Shown here in pieces: positions 1-8,939 of a stretch of DNA of 64,000 bases. The translations under genes were made by a program, and so were the position numbers. This DNA is from Cystobacter fuscus DSM 2262. GTDB lineage: Bacteria; Myxococcota; Myxococcia; Myxococcales; Myxococcaceae. Within the stretch, counting starts at the first letter, position 1, and each line of letters opens with the position of its first letter. The stretch is taken from assembly GCF_000335475.2 (NCBI RefSeq), contig NZ_ANAH02000073.1:124001-188000 (forward strand), written 5' to 3'. The notes below the pieces were generated by a model, which saw only the letters and a list, made by a program, of their open reading frames with translations, ran no database searches and had not been told where the DNA came from.

Positions 1-1602
1 TGGAGCCTCGATGGAGCTGGGACAGGGCCCGGTGTGCCCGAGGAGTCCTTCCTTCACAGCACGCGCGTGCTGGAGCTCGCCCAGGGGCTCGTGCGGGCTC
101 CGAAGGGCACGGAGACTTCACTCTGGTTGGTGACGCGAGGGGCTCAGGCGACCGTCGAGGGGGAGCGGATCTCCAGCCTGGGCGGTGCGGCCCTGTGGGG
201 GCTCGGCAAGGCGATCATGCGCGAGCATCCGGAGCTCCACTGCCGGCGTGTGGATCTGGATCCCGGTTCCCCCGCGCGGGAGCTCGAGCAGCTCGCCGAG
301 CATCTGCGGGATGAGCTCCTCGGTGGGAGCGCCGAGGACGAGGTCGCACTGCGGGGGAAGACCCGCCTGGTGCCCCGCCTGGTGCGCCACCGCAAGCTCC
401 AGCTCTCGAGCGGTGAGGCCGGGCCTTCGCTGCGCCCGGACGCGAGCTATCTCGTCACGGGAGGGCTCAGCGGACTGGGGCTGGCCGCGGCGGAGCGATT
501 GGCCGAGCGGGGTGCTCGCCACCTCGTGCTGCTCGGGCGGCGCGAGCCGGGGACAGAGGCACGCGCCCGGCTGGCGGTGCTGGCGGGTCGAGGCGTGAAC
601 GTCCAGAGCCTCTCCTGCGACGTGGCCGTCGCATCCGAGCTCGAGCGCGCCCTGGCGGGGCTCTCCGGACGGCTGCCGCCGATCCGGGGCGTGGTGCATT
701 CCGCGGGTGTCATCGACGATGGGCTCTTGATGCAGTTGAGCCCGGAGCGGTTCGCCCGGGTGTTCGCCTCCAAGGTCTTCGGTGGGTGGAACCTCCACCG
801 CGCTCTTCAGGGCGTGGAGCTCGACTTCTTCGTGCTCTTCTCGTCGGCGGCTTCGCTGATTGGCTCGGCCGGACAGGCCAGCTACGTGGCCGCCAATGCG
901 TTCCTGGATGGGTTGGCGCACCACCGCCGCGGGGCGGGACTGACCGGCCTGAGCCTCAACTGGGGCGCCTGGGCCGAGGTTGGCGCGGCTGCGGACGAGC
1001 AGATCCAGCGGCGGATGGAGCAGCTTGGCTTCGGGGTGATTCCCGTCGGGGACGGGCTGCAGGTCTTCGAGCAGGCCCTGGGGCTGGGGGGGCAGATCGG
1101 CATCCTCCCGGTGGACTGGGCGGTGATCGGGCGGCGGGGGAGTTCTCCGCTGTTCGAGGGCTTCATCCAGAAGAGCAGCCCCGCCGTGAGCGAGGGAATC
1201 CGGCAGAAGCTCGAGTCCCTCTCCGCCAACAAGCGGCGTGCGACGCTGCGTGCGCATGTGGGTGAGCTCGTGAACGGCGTGCTGGGACGGCCATCTTCCG
1301 AAGCGCTCGATCCGGGCCAGGGCTTCTTCGACCTCGGCATGGACTCGCTGATGTCCGTGGAGCTTCGCAACCTCTTGCAGCGGAGCCTGGGGGCCTCGTT
1401 GCCCGCGACCGTCGCCTTCGACAATCCCACCGTCAACGGGTTGGTGGACTACCTGATGGACGAAGTCCTCGGCATGAAGGAAGAGAAGGCCGCCCCCGTG
1501 AGGGAGGCCACCGTCGAGGACAAGGATTTGGATGCGCTCCTGGCGGACGTGGACGGCCTGGACGATGACGAGGTCCAGAACATGCTGCGCCGCGGCCGCT
1601 GA
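1..1602 (+). CDS. Modular type I polyketide synthase, C-terminal KR-ACP end (5' partial)
   Basis: The frame is open to the left edge, so only the last 533 codons of a larger PKS are present. A ketoreductase domain shows the NADPH loop TGGLSGLG near base 450. Its active-site block FSSAASLIGSAGQASY has Ser-Ala at 841-852, Tyr at 883-885 and Asn at 895-897, so the KR looks active. It would reduce the beta-keto group of the growing chain. The I-D-D motif after VVHSAG resembles the LDD motif of B-type KRs, which predicts a D-hydroxyl (inference). An acyl carrier protein follows, with the phosphopantetheine Ser in GMDSL at 1345-1347. The last about 30 residues are acidic and then basic, like a docking helix. 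There is no thioesterase domain, so this is probably not the final module, or release occurs in trans. It converges on a thioesterase gene. Confidence 0.93.
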   Translation, partial: WSLDGAGTGPGVPEESFLHSTRVLELAQGLVRAPKGTETSLWLVTRGAQATVEGERISSLGGAALWGLGKAIMREHPELHCRRVDLDPGSPARELEQLAEHLRDELLGGSAEDEVALRGKTRLVPRLVRHRKLQLSSGEAGPSLRPDASYLVTGGLSGLGLAAAERLAERGARHLVLLGRREPGTEARARLAVLAGRGVNVQSLSCDVAVASELERALAGLSGRLPPIRGVVHSAGVIDDGLLMQLSPERFARVFASKVFGGWNLHRALQGVELDFFVLFSSAASLIGSAGQASYVAANAFLDGLAHHRRGAGLTGLSLNWGAWAEVGAAADEQIQRRMEQLGFGVIPVGDGLQVFEQALGLGGQIGILPVDWAVIGRRGSSPLFEGFIQKSSPAVSEGIRQKLESLSANKRRATLRAHVGELVNGVLGRPSSEALDPGQGFFDLGMDSLMSVELRNLLQRSLGASLPATVAFDNPTVNGLVDYLMDEVLGMKEEKAAPVREATVEDKDLDALLADVDGLDDDEVQNMLRRGR

Positions 1603-1631
1603 GCCGGGGCCTTCGAGAACAGCGTCTCCGA

Positions 1632-1650
1632 GCTGGCGCCGGGAGCCAGC
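1632..1650. terminator. Possible bidirectional terminator hairpin
   Basis: GCTGGC at 1632-1637 pairs with GCCAGC at 1645-1650 across a 7-nt loop. It sits in the 63-bp gap between two converging genes. There is no T-run on either side, so intrinsic termination is only suggested. Confidence 0.35.
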
Positions 1651-1665
1651 CGGAGGCGGATGGTG

Positions 1666-2709
1666 TTACGGCTTCCGGGTATGGATGCCGTACACCAGGT
1701 CCGTGATCGCGGAGAGGGTCTGGAGGTCTTCGACGCGAATCGCGTCGGCGGGCACGGTGATGCCGTATTGCTTCTGGATGAAGGCCATCATCCGGGTGGT
1801 CTCCAGGGAGTTCAAGATGCCGAGCTCGAGCAGGGGAGTAGAGGGCTCCAGGTCTTCTGCGGCACCCTCGAGGATCTCTTCGGCGACATAGCGGGTCAGG
1901 TCGGCGAGCAACTGGGTCTTGGTCATGGGGCGGGGATGGGAGCGGGTGGTGAGTTCGTCGCGGATGGTCCGCAGAACCTGATCGGTCACTTCGTTGATGA
2001 AGAAGTGCCCGCCTGAAAACATCTGCATCGTGAAGGAGTGCTGGGTCTCCTGGCTCCAGGCGGCGAGCGAGGCTTCGGTGACGTGGGGGTCACCCGAACC
2101 ACCCAAGGCGCAGATCCGCACGGAGAGGGGAGGCTCTTCGCGGTGGACGTAACTCTCGGACACCTTCACGTCGGCACGGAGGGTGGGGAGGATGAGCTCG
2201 AGCAGCTCGGGTTGCTCTAGAATCTGGAGGGGCAGGCCGCCATAGCGGGTGGAGAGCTCGCGGATGAAGTCGTCCCGTCCGAAATGGCTGAAGGGTGGGA
2301 GTTGGCTCCGGTAGGAGGGGGCCGCGGAGCCCGAGGCGAAGAAGAGCCGCGGAAGAGGCCGCCCGTGCCGGCGGAGTTCACGGAGCAGATCGAACGCGAC
2401 GAGTGCGCCGAGGCTGTGGCCAAAGAAGGCGTACTCGCCATCGAGAAAGGGGGAGAGCACCTCGACGAGCTTCGCCGTGAGCAGCGGCAGGGCGGTGAAG
2501 AGAGGTTCCCGGAGGCGGCTCTCCCGGCCAGGGTATTGGAGGGCGCACACCTCGATGTCGCTGGGGAGCAGATCCGGCCACTTGTAGTACGGGAGGCTGC
2601 CGGCGCCAGCATAGGGGAAGCAGAAGAGGCGGAGCCTGGGGGTGGCGGAGGGCTTTCGTCGGACGAGCCAGGGAGTTGCGGCTGGAGGAGGGCGGGATAC
2701 GGGGTTCAC
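1666..2709 (-). CDS. Type II thioesterase fused to a C-terminal acyl carrier domain
   Basis: The first about 250 residues of 347 are a GrsT/RifR-type editing thioesterase: the opening FCFPYAGAGSLPYYKW, the nucleophile elbow GHSLGA, and a late SGGHFF holding the catalytic His. Such enzymes hydrolyse stalled or misprimed acyl groups from PKS/NRPS carrier domains in the cytoplasm. The last about 80 residues form a helical carrier domain with LLELGILNSLE, where the Ser would take phosphopantetheine; Asn replaces the usual Asp before it. The same frame runs on without a stop, so this is a real fusion. The start is uncertain: I chose GTG at 2709, just before the conserved fold, but another GTG lies at 2829. 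The gene converges on the PKS and probably serves it. Confidence 0.85.
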   Translation of the reverse strand: MNPVSRPPPAATPWLVRRKPSATPRLRLFCFPYAGAGSLPYYKWPDLLPSDIEVCALQYPGRESRLREPLFTALPLLTAKLVEVLSPFLDGEYAFFGHSLGALVAFDLLRELRRHGRPLPRLFFASGSAAPSYRSQLPPFSHFGRDDFIRELSTRYGGLPLQILEQPELLELILPTLRADVKVSESYVHREEPPLSVRICALGGSGDPHVTEASLAAWSQETQHSFTMQMFSGGHFFINEVTDQVLRTIRDELTTRSHPRPMTKTQLLADLTRYVAEEILEGAAEDLEPSTPLLELGILNSLETTRMMAFIQKQYGITVPADAIRVEDLQTLSAITDLVYGIHTRKP

Positions 2710-2838
2710 GTGGCGACTCAAGGGAGGAGCGCTCCGTTTTCGGAGGGCGCAAGGCTGGCCGGGGGGGCTCGACGACGCAAGGAGTATCGTATGAGCAGAT
2801 CCGGCGAATGCCACGGACCCGCACCCCACCGGCTCCCC

Positions 2839-4668
2839 TCACGCGGGATGGGGTGATCCACGTCCTCGGACGAGCAGGGGAATCAGCAGTAGCAGCAGCC
2901 CTGCCATCGAGCCGAGCCCGGACGAGGAGCAGCCGCCTCCACCCTGGAACTTCCAGAGCGATGGATCTTCCTTGGGCCGGCATGCCCCGGCGACGCAGAA
3001 CGCATCGGCGCCACAGGCGTCGTCGCTCGTGCACGTCGTATTGCAGCTCGTCTGGCCGCAGGCGTAGACGCCGCAGAGGCGCGTCTCCGGAGCAGCGCAC
3101 TGGCCCGCGCCGTTGCAGCTCGCGGCGAGGGTCTGGACACCGTTGGTACATGACTCCGCCCCGCATCCAACGGTGGCTTCCGGGTAGGTGCAGCTCATCC
3201 TGCTCTGGCCGTCGCACGTTCCTCCACACTTCGGGTCGTCGCTGGCGCAGGCGGGACGCTCACCGTGCGGGTTGCCGCTGACGGGAACGCAGGTGCCCTT
3301 GCTGCCCGCGGCGTCACAGGCTTCGCACTGACCGGTGCAGGCGGAGTCGCAGCAGACCCCATCCACGCAGTTGCCCGAGAGGCACTCGCTGGCGCTCTCA
3401 CAGGCCGTACCGCGTGCCTTCGTGAAGGTCGCCACGATGGAGTGAGAGGTGTTGATCGTGGGGAGGACGTACTTGCCGCCGACGACCTGGGAGCGGCGAT
3501 CCACCGAGTTGTCGATCAGGGTGGCGAGCTCGTAGCCCGTGGCGGGAGTCAGGGTGAGTTCCAGGGATTGTCCCTGCTTGACCGTCTGGTTTCCCGGCGG
3601 GGAGACGGTGCCGTTGGGGCCGTTGGTGAGCGAGATCGTATACAGGGGCGCCGGGCTGACCTGGAGGGGGCGCGTTCCGGAGAGCCGCGGCGCCGGGTCG
3701 CCTGGCATGCCACCGTACTCCACGATGTAGCCGGAGATGCTTTTATCCGAGAGCGGGAAGTCGTTCCACGTTCCGTTGGTGAAGAAGTGCGCGTAGTCCT
3801 CACTCATGCCTTTGTAATCGTTGGGCTCGCACTGGGACCAGTTGTTGTACCGCCCTTCCACGGCGGTGCCGTGGGCGCCCGAGCGGCAGGGGGTGGCATC
3901 GCTGTCCTGGGTGAAGAAGTGGCGCCCGGCGCCATTGTCCTCCTGGCCCTCGGGCCCGGTCACCCAGCGCCACGTCCGCTTCGAGCTGTCGTCGCTCGCG
4001 CCGATCCACCCCTGGCCCTGTAGTTTGCTGGTGACGAAGGTGTTCTCGGCCTCGCTGGTGATGGTGACGAGATAGCCCTTCAGCCCATCGTATTTCCTGC
4101 TTCCCGCTGCGTTCCTTGCTTCCTCCCATGTGATGCCGGGGGCGGAGACGAATTCGTAATAATGGCCGGTGGCTGGGCTGTAGTGGTTCGTGCTGTCGAT
4201 AGAGTAGGTCACCTGCCGTTCCCGGGTATCGGGTGTCCTCGTGGCGATGTTCCGGTACGTGATGGAGCGCAAGATGGCCCCATAGGTTGCCGCCGGGGCG
4301 GACCCTGTCAGCGTGAGGATGCCAGTGGAGATGTTGAACGAACCGGTGACGCCCCCCTGTGGCGTGAAGTGGAGGCGATCCTGATCTGGGAGGTATCCAC
4401 TGGTGATCGAGACATTCGCACCCTCGAGCTTCGTTCCGCCGGGATCGGTCAGCAAGAGGGTGCGATCGATGACCACTGCGGGCGAACTCTCGACGTACGT
4501 CGTGGTGCCAGGCGTCACCGTCAAGACCGGCACCGTCCCGTCCAGTGCGTCCTCGCGCAAGGCAGTGTTCTCCGCCGTGGAGGAGAAGGAGTTCTCCTCT
4601 TCGGGTGAACAGCCAGCGGCCATCAGCAGGATGGCGATGGAATACAAGAAGGGAATCCTTGAATGCAT
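2839..4668 (-). CDS. C-type lectin-domain lipoprotein with Cys-rich region and MYXO-CTERM-like tail
   Basis: The chosen ATG gives a signal peptide ending in a lipobox (LLMAAGC), so the protein is exported. After a cadherin-like N-terminal segment, a C-type lectin fold spans roughly residues 165-330. It carries E-P-N (CEPND) and W-N-D (NGTWND), the pair that binds calcium and mannose-type sugars in animal lectins. A bacterial Ig-like repeat follows. Next comes a region with many regularly spaced cysteines (SECLSGNCVDGVCC and similar). A C-terminal GGGGCSSS stretch, a hydrophobic helix and arginines match the MYXO-CTERM sorting tail that anchors proteins at the myxobacterial surface. The start at 4668 is preferred over the one at 4776 because it places the signal peptide at the N terminus. 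The natural ligand is unknown. Confidence 0.85.
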   Translation of the reverse strand: MHSRIPFLYSIAILLMAAGCSPEEENSFSSTAENTALREDALDGTVPVLTVTPGTTTYVESSPAVVIDRTLLLTDPGGTKLEGANVSITSGYLPDQDRLHFTPQGGVTGSFNISTGILTLTGSAPAATYGAILRSITYRNIATRTPDTRERQVTYSIDSTNHYSPATGHYYEFVSAPGITWEEARNAAGSRKYDGLKGYLVTITSEAENTFVTSKLQGQGWIGASDDSSKRTWRWVTGPEGQEDNGAGRHFFTQDSDATPCRSGAHGTAVEGRYNNWSQCEPNDYKGMSEDYAHFFTNGTWNDFPLSDKSISGYIVEYGGMPGDPAPRLSGTRPLQVSPAPLYTISLTNGPNGTVSPPGNQTVKQGQSLELTLTPATGYELATLIDNSVDRRSQVVGGKYVLPTINTSHSIVATFTKARGTACESASECLSGNCVDGVCCDSACTGQCEACDAAGSKGTCVPVSGNPHGERPACASDDPKCGGTCDGQSRMSCTYPEATVGCGAESCTNGVQTLAASCNGAGQCAAPETRLCGVYACGQTSCNTTCTSDDACGADAFCVAGACRPKEDPSLWKFQGGGGCSSSGLGSMAGLLLLLIPLLVRGRGSPHPA

Positions 4669-4863
4669 GGTGCTGACCCTTTGGGTGGGGATGGCGCACC
4701 AGGTGCCGGGATGCACCTGATGTCCGCACTCTGATGCGTCTTCCACCCGATTGAAGTGACGGAATTCACTCCCCACGTGTGAAGTCGCGCACAGCCCCTG
4801 GACGGGGGAGAGGGCACATTGGTTCTCGTTTAGAGAGACGCCCTGACAATGGAGAGGATGTTC

Positions 4864-7272
4864 ATGTCATTCAGACTGGGAACTGGGATGGTTGCAAGGC
4901 TTGCCTTCGTCCCGGCACTGCTATGGCTTGCGTGCGGTAATGTGCCACGGGATGGGGACGGAGACCCGCGCCGCGAAGGGCTCGAGTCCCAGTCTCTCCA
5001 ACTCATGGAGGCCAGGCTGTGGAGCTCCACGGACGCTCTGCCCCCAGCGCGCGACAGGCACACGGCGACGCTGTTGCCCTCGGGAAAAGTGCTGGTCTCC
5101 GGAGGCTACGGCCCCGTCTCCGTGGGTGGAGATAAGAAGGCCTTGGATAGCGCTCAGGTGTATGACCCACTCAAGGGTAAGTGGGAGTCAACGGGTCACC
5201 TGATCGAAGCCCGCTTCTGGCACACGGCGACGTTGTTGCCCTCGGGCAAGGTGCTGGTCACCGGCGGTTATGGCGCGGGCCTCCTCAAAAGCGCGGAGGT
5301 GTATGACCCAGGCACGGGGAGCTGGAGTTCAACGGAAGCCCTGGGCATGACCCGCGCCGGACACACGGCGACGTTGTTGCTCTCGGGCAAGGTGCTGGTC
5401 ACCGGAGGCTATTCCGCCTCGGATGGCGGAGCCCTGAAGCACACGGAGGTATACGATCCGAAGACGGGAAGATGGAGTCCTACGGGGCAACTGAAAGAGG
5501 GTCGCATCATGCACACGGCGACGCTGTTACCCTCGGGCAAGGTGCTGGTCACCGGAGGAAGCGGTGCCCTCAATCCAGCAGGCACTGGCTTCAGCGGTAT
5601 CCCCATCGCCAGCGCGGAGGTGTACGACCCGGAGACGGGGCAGTGGAGCACGACGACACCTCTGGACACCGCCCGTTATTACCACACGGCGACGCTGTTG
5701 CCCTCGGGTGAGGTCCTGGTCACCGGCGGCTATGGAAAGACAAGTAACCCCCTCGACAGCACACAGGTGTATGACCCGGTCACGGGGGGGTGGAACACGA
5801 CGGCTTTTCTGGGCACAGCTCGTTTTCTGCACGCGGCGACGCTGTTGCCCTCGGGCGAGGTGCTGGTCTCCGGAGGTCGTAACCCAGCAGGCTTCTTCGC
5901 TAGCGCGGAGGTGTACGACCCGAAAACGGCAAAGTGGAGCACGACGGTTTCCATGAGCGAAGCCCGCGACCAGCACACGGCGACGCTGTTGCCCTCGGGT
6001 AAGGTGCTGGTCACCGGAGGTTCTGGCTCGGACGAGCATTATCTCGCCAGTGCGGAGGTGTATGACGATGCAGTGACTTCCATTCGCCCCGCGGTCTCGC
6101 CGATCCTTCCCCAGAAGCCTGGGGCCATCTTCTCCGTGCAGGGGACAGATTTCTCGGGCACCGTCGGCGGACCTGGGATTGTCCACTTGCAGAACTCAGC
6201 TGGGGGATCGCCGAGAGAGCTGCCCGCCACGGTGCTCTCGAACACATCCGTGCAGGTCAACCTGACCGGCGTACAGGAGGGATATCACTTGCTCTTCGTG
6301 CTGGCGAATGGCGTTGCCGGAGGACAACTCCTGCGTGTGGACGGAACGCCGCCGAACGCCCCCGTCGTGACCAGTCCGGAAAAACGGACCTGGGAACAGC
6401 TTCCCGTCATCGCCGGTGTGGCAGAGCCCGGAAGCTTCGTGACGGTGTGGCTGGATGGTATCAAGCAGTCAGAGAAACTCACGGCGGACAAGAACGGGAA
6501 CTGGAGTTACAAACCGCACGCGGCGTTGGCTGACAAGGAGTATGAGGTCAAGGCCTCCGCCAGGGATGACGTCGGAAATGACGGTCCTCCATCCGATGCG
6601 TACATCTTCACCGTCGATACCAAAGCGCCGGATGCACCCGTGGTGACCAGGCTGAAGGAATTCACCAATAACCCGGTCCTCAGCCTTGCCGGTACGGCGG
6701 AGCCCGGAAGCTCCATAACGGTGTGGCTGGATGGTATCGAGCAGCCAGGGAAAATCACGAAGGAGGAGGCCGAGAACTGGAGTTTCACATCGAACACTGC
6801 GTTGGCTGACAAGGAATATGAGATCAAAGTCATCGCTACGGATGACGTCGGAAACGACAGCCTTCCCTCTGAGGAACACCGATTCACCGTCGACACCCTG
6901 CCTCCGGATGCACCCGTGGTGACCAGTCCGGAAGAACTCAACGATGACCCGGTGCCCCTCATTGCCGGTAGGGCGGAGTCCGGAAGCCTGGTGACAGTGT
7001 GGCTGGATGGCATCGAGCAGCCAGCGAAAGCCACGGCGGACGAGGCCGGGAACTGGAGTTTCACACCGAACGGACTGGACTCTGGACCTCACCTCGTCTC
7101 CGCCTTCGCCATGGATAGGGCCGGCAACACCAGCGACTCTTCAGCCGAGTACTCCTTCATCACCCAGAGAAGTCATTACGGCTGGAACTGCACCACCGCC
7201 CCCGCTCTGCCTGCCTCCTGGGCGTTGTTGGTACTGGCCTTGGCTCTTGGTCGGCGTTACCGAGCACGGTGA
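4864..7272 (+). CDS. Kelch-repeat beta-propeller lipoprotein with Ig-like repeats
   Basis: This is a surface or secreted protein of about 802 residues. The lipobox LLWLACG lies near residue 23. Seven Kelch repeats follow, each with a near-identical HTATLLPSGKVLVTGG core and a downstream YDP motif, which builds a complete seven-bladed propeller as in galactose-oxidase-like proteins. A galactose-oxidase-type E-set domain comes next. Then there are three copies of an Ig-like repeat of about 95 residues (VTVWLDGI in each). The C terminus has one Cys (YGWNCTT), a hydrophobic helix and an Arg-rich end, similar to but weaker than a MYXO-CTERM tail. I chose the third in-frame ATG because GGAGAGG sits at ribosome-binding distance from it. 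No copper-ligand pattern is evident, so I do not call it an oxidase. Confidence 0.85.
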   Translation: MSFRLGTGMVARLAFVPALLWLACGNVPRDGDGDPRREGLESQSLQLMEARLWSSTDALPPARDRHTATLLPSGKVLVSGGYGPVSVGGDKKALDSAQVYDPLKGKWESTGHLIEARFWHTATLLPSGKVLVTGGYGAGLLKSAEVYDPGTGSWSSTEALGMTRAGHTATLLLSGKVLVTGGYSASDGGALKHTEVYDPKTGRWSPTGQLKEGRIMHTATLLPSGKVLVTGGSGALNPAGTGFSGIPIASAEVYDPETGQWSTTTPLDTARYYHTATLLPSGEVLVTGGYGKTSNPLDSTQVYDPVTGGWNTTAFLGTARFLHAATLLPSGEVLVSGGRNPAGFFASAEVYDPKTAKWSTTVSMSEARDQHTATLLPSGKVLVTGGSGSDEHYLASAEVYDDAVTSIRPAVSPILPQKPGAIFSVQGTDFSGTVGGPGIVHLQNSAGGSPRELPATVLSNTSVQVNLTGVQEGYHLLFVLANGVAGGQLLRVDGTPPNAPVVTSPEKRTWEQLPVIAGVAEPGSFVTVWLDGIKQSEKLTADKNGNWSYKPHAALADKEYEVKASARDDVGNDGPPSDAYIFTVDTKAPDAPVVTRLKEFTNNPVLSLAGTAEPGSSITVWLDGIEQPGKITKEEAENWSFTSNTALADKEYEIKVIATDDVGNDSLPSEEHRFTVDTLPPDAPVVTSPEELNDDPVPLIAGRAESGSLVTVWLDGIEQPAKATADEAGNWSFTPNGLDSGPHLVSAFAMDRAGNTSDSSAEYSFITQRSHYGWNCTTAPALPASWALLVLALALGRRYRAR

Positions 7273-7318
7273 AACGTGCTCTGTTGGAATCCCGAATGGA
7301 TTTTCGTAGGTTGCAGGA

Positions 7319-7939
7319 ATGCTCGCTCTGACGCTGACGCTCATCCTGTCGCAGACTCCTCCCGCCGCCCCCGCTGGGCTTCTTCAACGGTTTGAAACGG
7401 AGCGTCCCGTCGTGCTCCAGGCCCTGGCCGCGAAGTATGCCTGCGAGAAGCCCAGCCGGAAGCCGGAGCCACTGTGCGATGCCGCTCTGTCGGAAACGCG
7501 TGGCTCCGCCGCCGACATTCGTGGACAGAATGTGCTGGTGGGGCTGACCTGGATTGTGAGGCGTGGGGCAACTGGGAAGGTCAGCGTAAGCGCGCCGAGA
7601 CTCTCCGCACTGGCGCTCAACGGGCAGGGTGCCCGCGTCCTGGGGGCGGTCACCGACATCTCTCCCGAGAACGCCGAGGAGACGAAGCTGTTCGCGCGGC
7701 TCGCGAAGGACTACGAGGCCTTGCTCAAGGGGCGAAAGACGAACGTGACGCTGCCCGAGACCATCCGTTCGCTGCTCTCTGTCTGGTCAAAGAGCGCCAA
7801 CCATCCCCTGGAAAAGGGCAGCGGTGCCTGGGTGTTCAAGGGAGCGCCTGGCGAGCTTCGCAAGGTTGGCGAGCACTGGGTGCTGGTCGGCTTGGGGCGA
7901 GCCGGTGACGAAATCGGCGTGTCGGTCTTCACGCCGTAG
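7319..7939 (+). CDS. Secreted protein of unknown function
   Basis: A 206-residue protein begins with a short hydrophobic leader (MLALTLTLILSQTPPAAPAG) typical of Sec signal peptides. The mature part has two cysteines (YACEK and PLCDA) that could form a disulfide. It contains no motif I recognise. It follows the Kelch gene by 46 bp on the same strand and may be co-transcribed with it. Codon use and GC pattern are normal for the window, which supports a real gene. Confidence 0.7.
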   Translation: MLALTLTLILSQTPPAAPAGLLQRFETERPVVLQALAAKYACEKPSRKPEPLCDAALSETRGSAADIRGQNVLVGLTWIVRRGATGKVSVSAPRLSALALNGQGARVLGAVTDISPENAEETKLFARLAKDYEALLKGRKTNVTLPETIRSLLSVWSKSANHPLEKGSGAWVFKGAPGELRKVGEHWVLVGLGRAGDEIGVSVFTP

Positions 7940-8010
7940 AGGTGCTCGAGTCCGAAGCACACCGAAGCATGTCCACTCCAGAAAAGGGAGTGGCCACCCA
8001 GGAAGCCGCG

Positions 8011-8838
8011 TCAGTCGTTCGCCACGGCGAACGCGAGCCGGTCGAAGCGCTGGGCCGCCAGGTCGTCACGGTGGACGAGCAGATAGACCTGGTTGCTCCC
8101 CCAGGTGAAGTCGGCCGCGTTGTCGAAGTTGAGCCGGAACACCTGCTCGTACTCCCGGAAGTCCTTCGAGAGTCCCGTGGGGGGTTCGAAGACACAGAGC
8201 GAGTCCTGGCCGAACGAGCGATGACCTCCGAGCCGGTGGTAGCGCTCGTCACACATGCCACTTTCGCGCTGCCACTCATCGATGTCGTCGGAGAGTTCCC
8301 AGGCGTCCTCGGGCAGCAGCGCCATGAGGTCTTCCCAGCAGGGAAGGGACCAGCTCTCGCGGAAGTGGAGCGCCGCCTCGAAGCGCCCGAACCGTGACAC
8401 GTCCCGCGCCGGTACCGCCTCCTCTTCAGAGGGCCGTGGATACCAGCGCGAGGTGAAGGACAGCCCGAAGGCCGAGCAGCCGCGAACGCCGTCGAAGGCG
8501 AGCAGTCCCTGCCGGGGGAGCCCGGGAACCGAGGTCGGCAGGTGGGCGAAGTTGAGCTGTCCGAGGAACCACCGTCCCTCCCCCATCGGACCCGTGGTGT
8601 ACGGCGTGCCACCGAGCTTGCTGTCGAGCAACGCGAGTCTCGGCACGTCCGTCCGCAGTCCCAGCATCCTCCCGAGCACTCCCCGGTGCAGCGGCGCCTG
8701 GCCGACCCGCTCCGACCCGACCAGGAGACAGGGGCGCAGGTTCTCCTGGATCGTCTGCGCCGCCACGGTGGCGACCTCCGGGGAGAGCCGCGACAGATCC
8801 TTGCGCAACCGTGGAGAGAGCTGGGGGGGCGCGGTCAT
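8011..8838 (-). CDS. DUF1963 (YwqG-like) family protein
   Basis: The 275-residue product shows the spaced motifs of the DUF1963/YwqG family. These are a GGTPY block near the first third, a hydrophobic FLGQLNFAHL strand with the conserved Gln, and a late DFTWGSNQVYLLVHRDDL block in which an acidic-Gly strand and a D-L pair recur. The family is cytoplasmic and its biochemical role is not established. ATG at 8838 is chosen over 8919 because the extra 27 residues carry no family similarity. It stands alone between a convergent secreted protein and a dehydrogenase operon. Confidence 0.7.
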   Translation of the reverse strand: MTAPPQLSPRLRKDLSRLSPEVATVAAQTIQENLRPCLLVGSERVGQAPLHRGVLGRMLGLRTDVPRLALLDSKLGGTPYTTGPMGEGRWFLGQLNFAHLPTSVPGLPRQGLLAFDGVRGCSAFGLSFTSRWYPRPSEEEAVPARDVSRFGRFEAALHFRESWSLPCWEDLMALLPEDAWELSDDIDEWQRESGMCDERYHRLGGHRSFGQDSLCVFEPPTGLSKDFREYEQVFRLNFDNAADFTWGSNQVYLLVHRDDLAAQRFDRLAFAVAND

Positions 8839-8939
8839 AGAGCCTGGTCCAAACGTAATGCACGAATGGACCCGAGCGCCATGCGCGGCAGGGGCCGCCT
8901 CGAGCGGAGGCGTGCCCACGGTCGGTCCTTTGTCCTACC

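Noticed and set aside
5060-6040. DNA tandem repeat or CRISPR in the Kelch gene
   Set aside because: The repeated bases encode the conserved Kelch blade motif at irregular spacing within one open reading frame.
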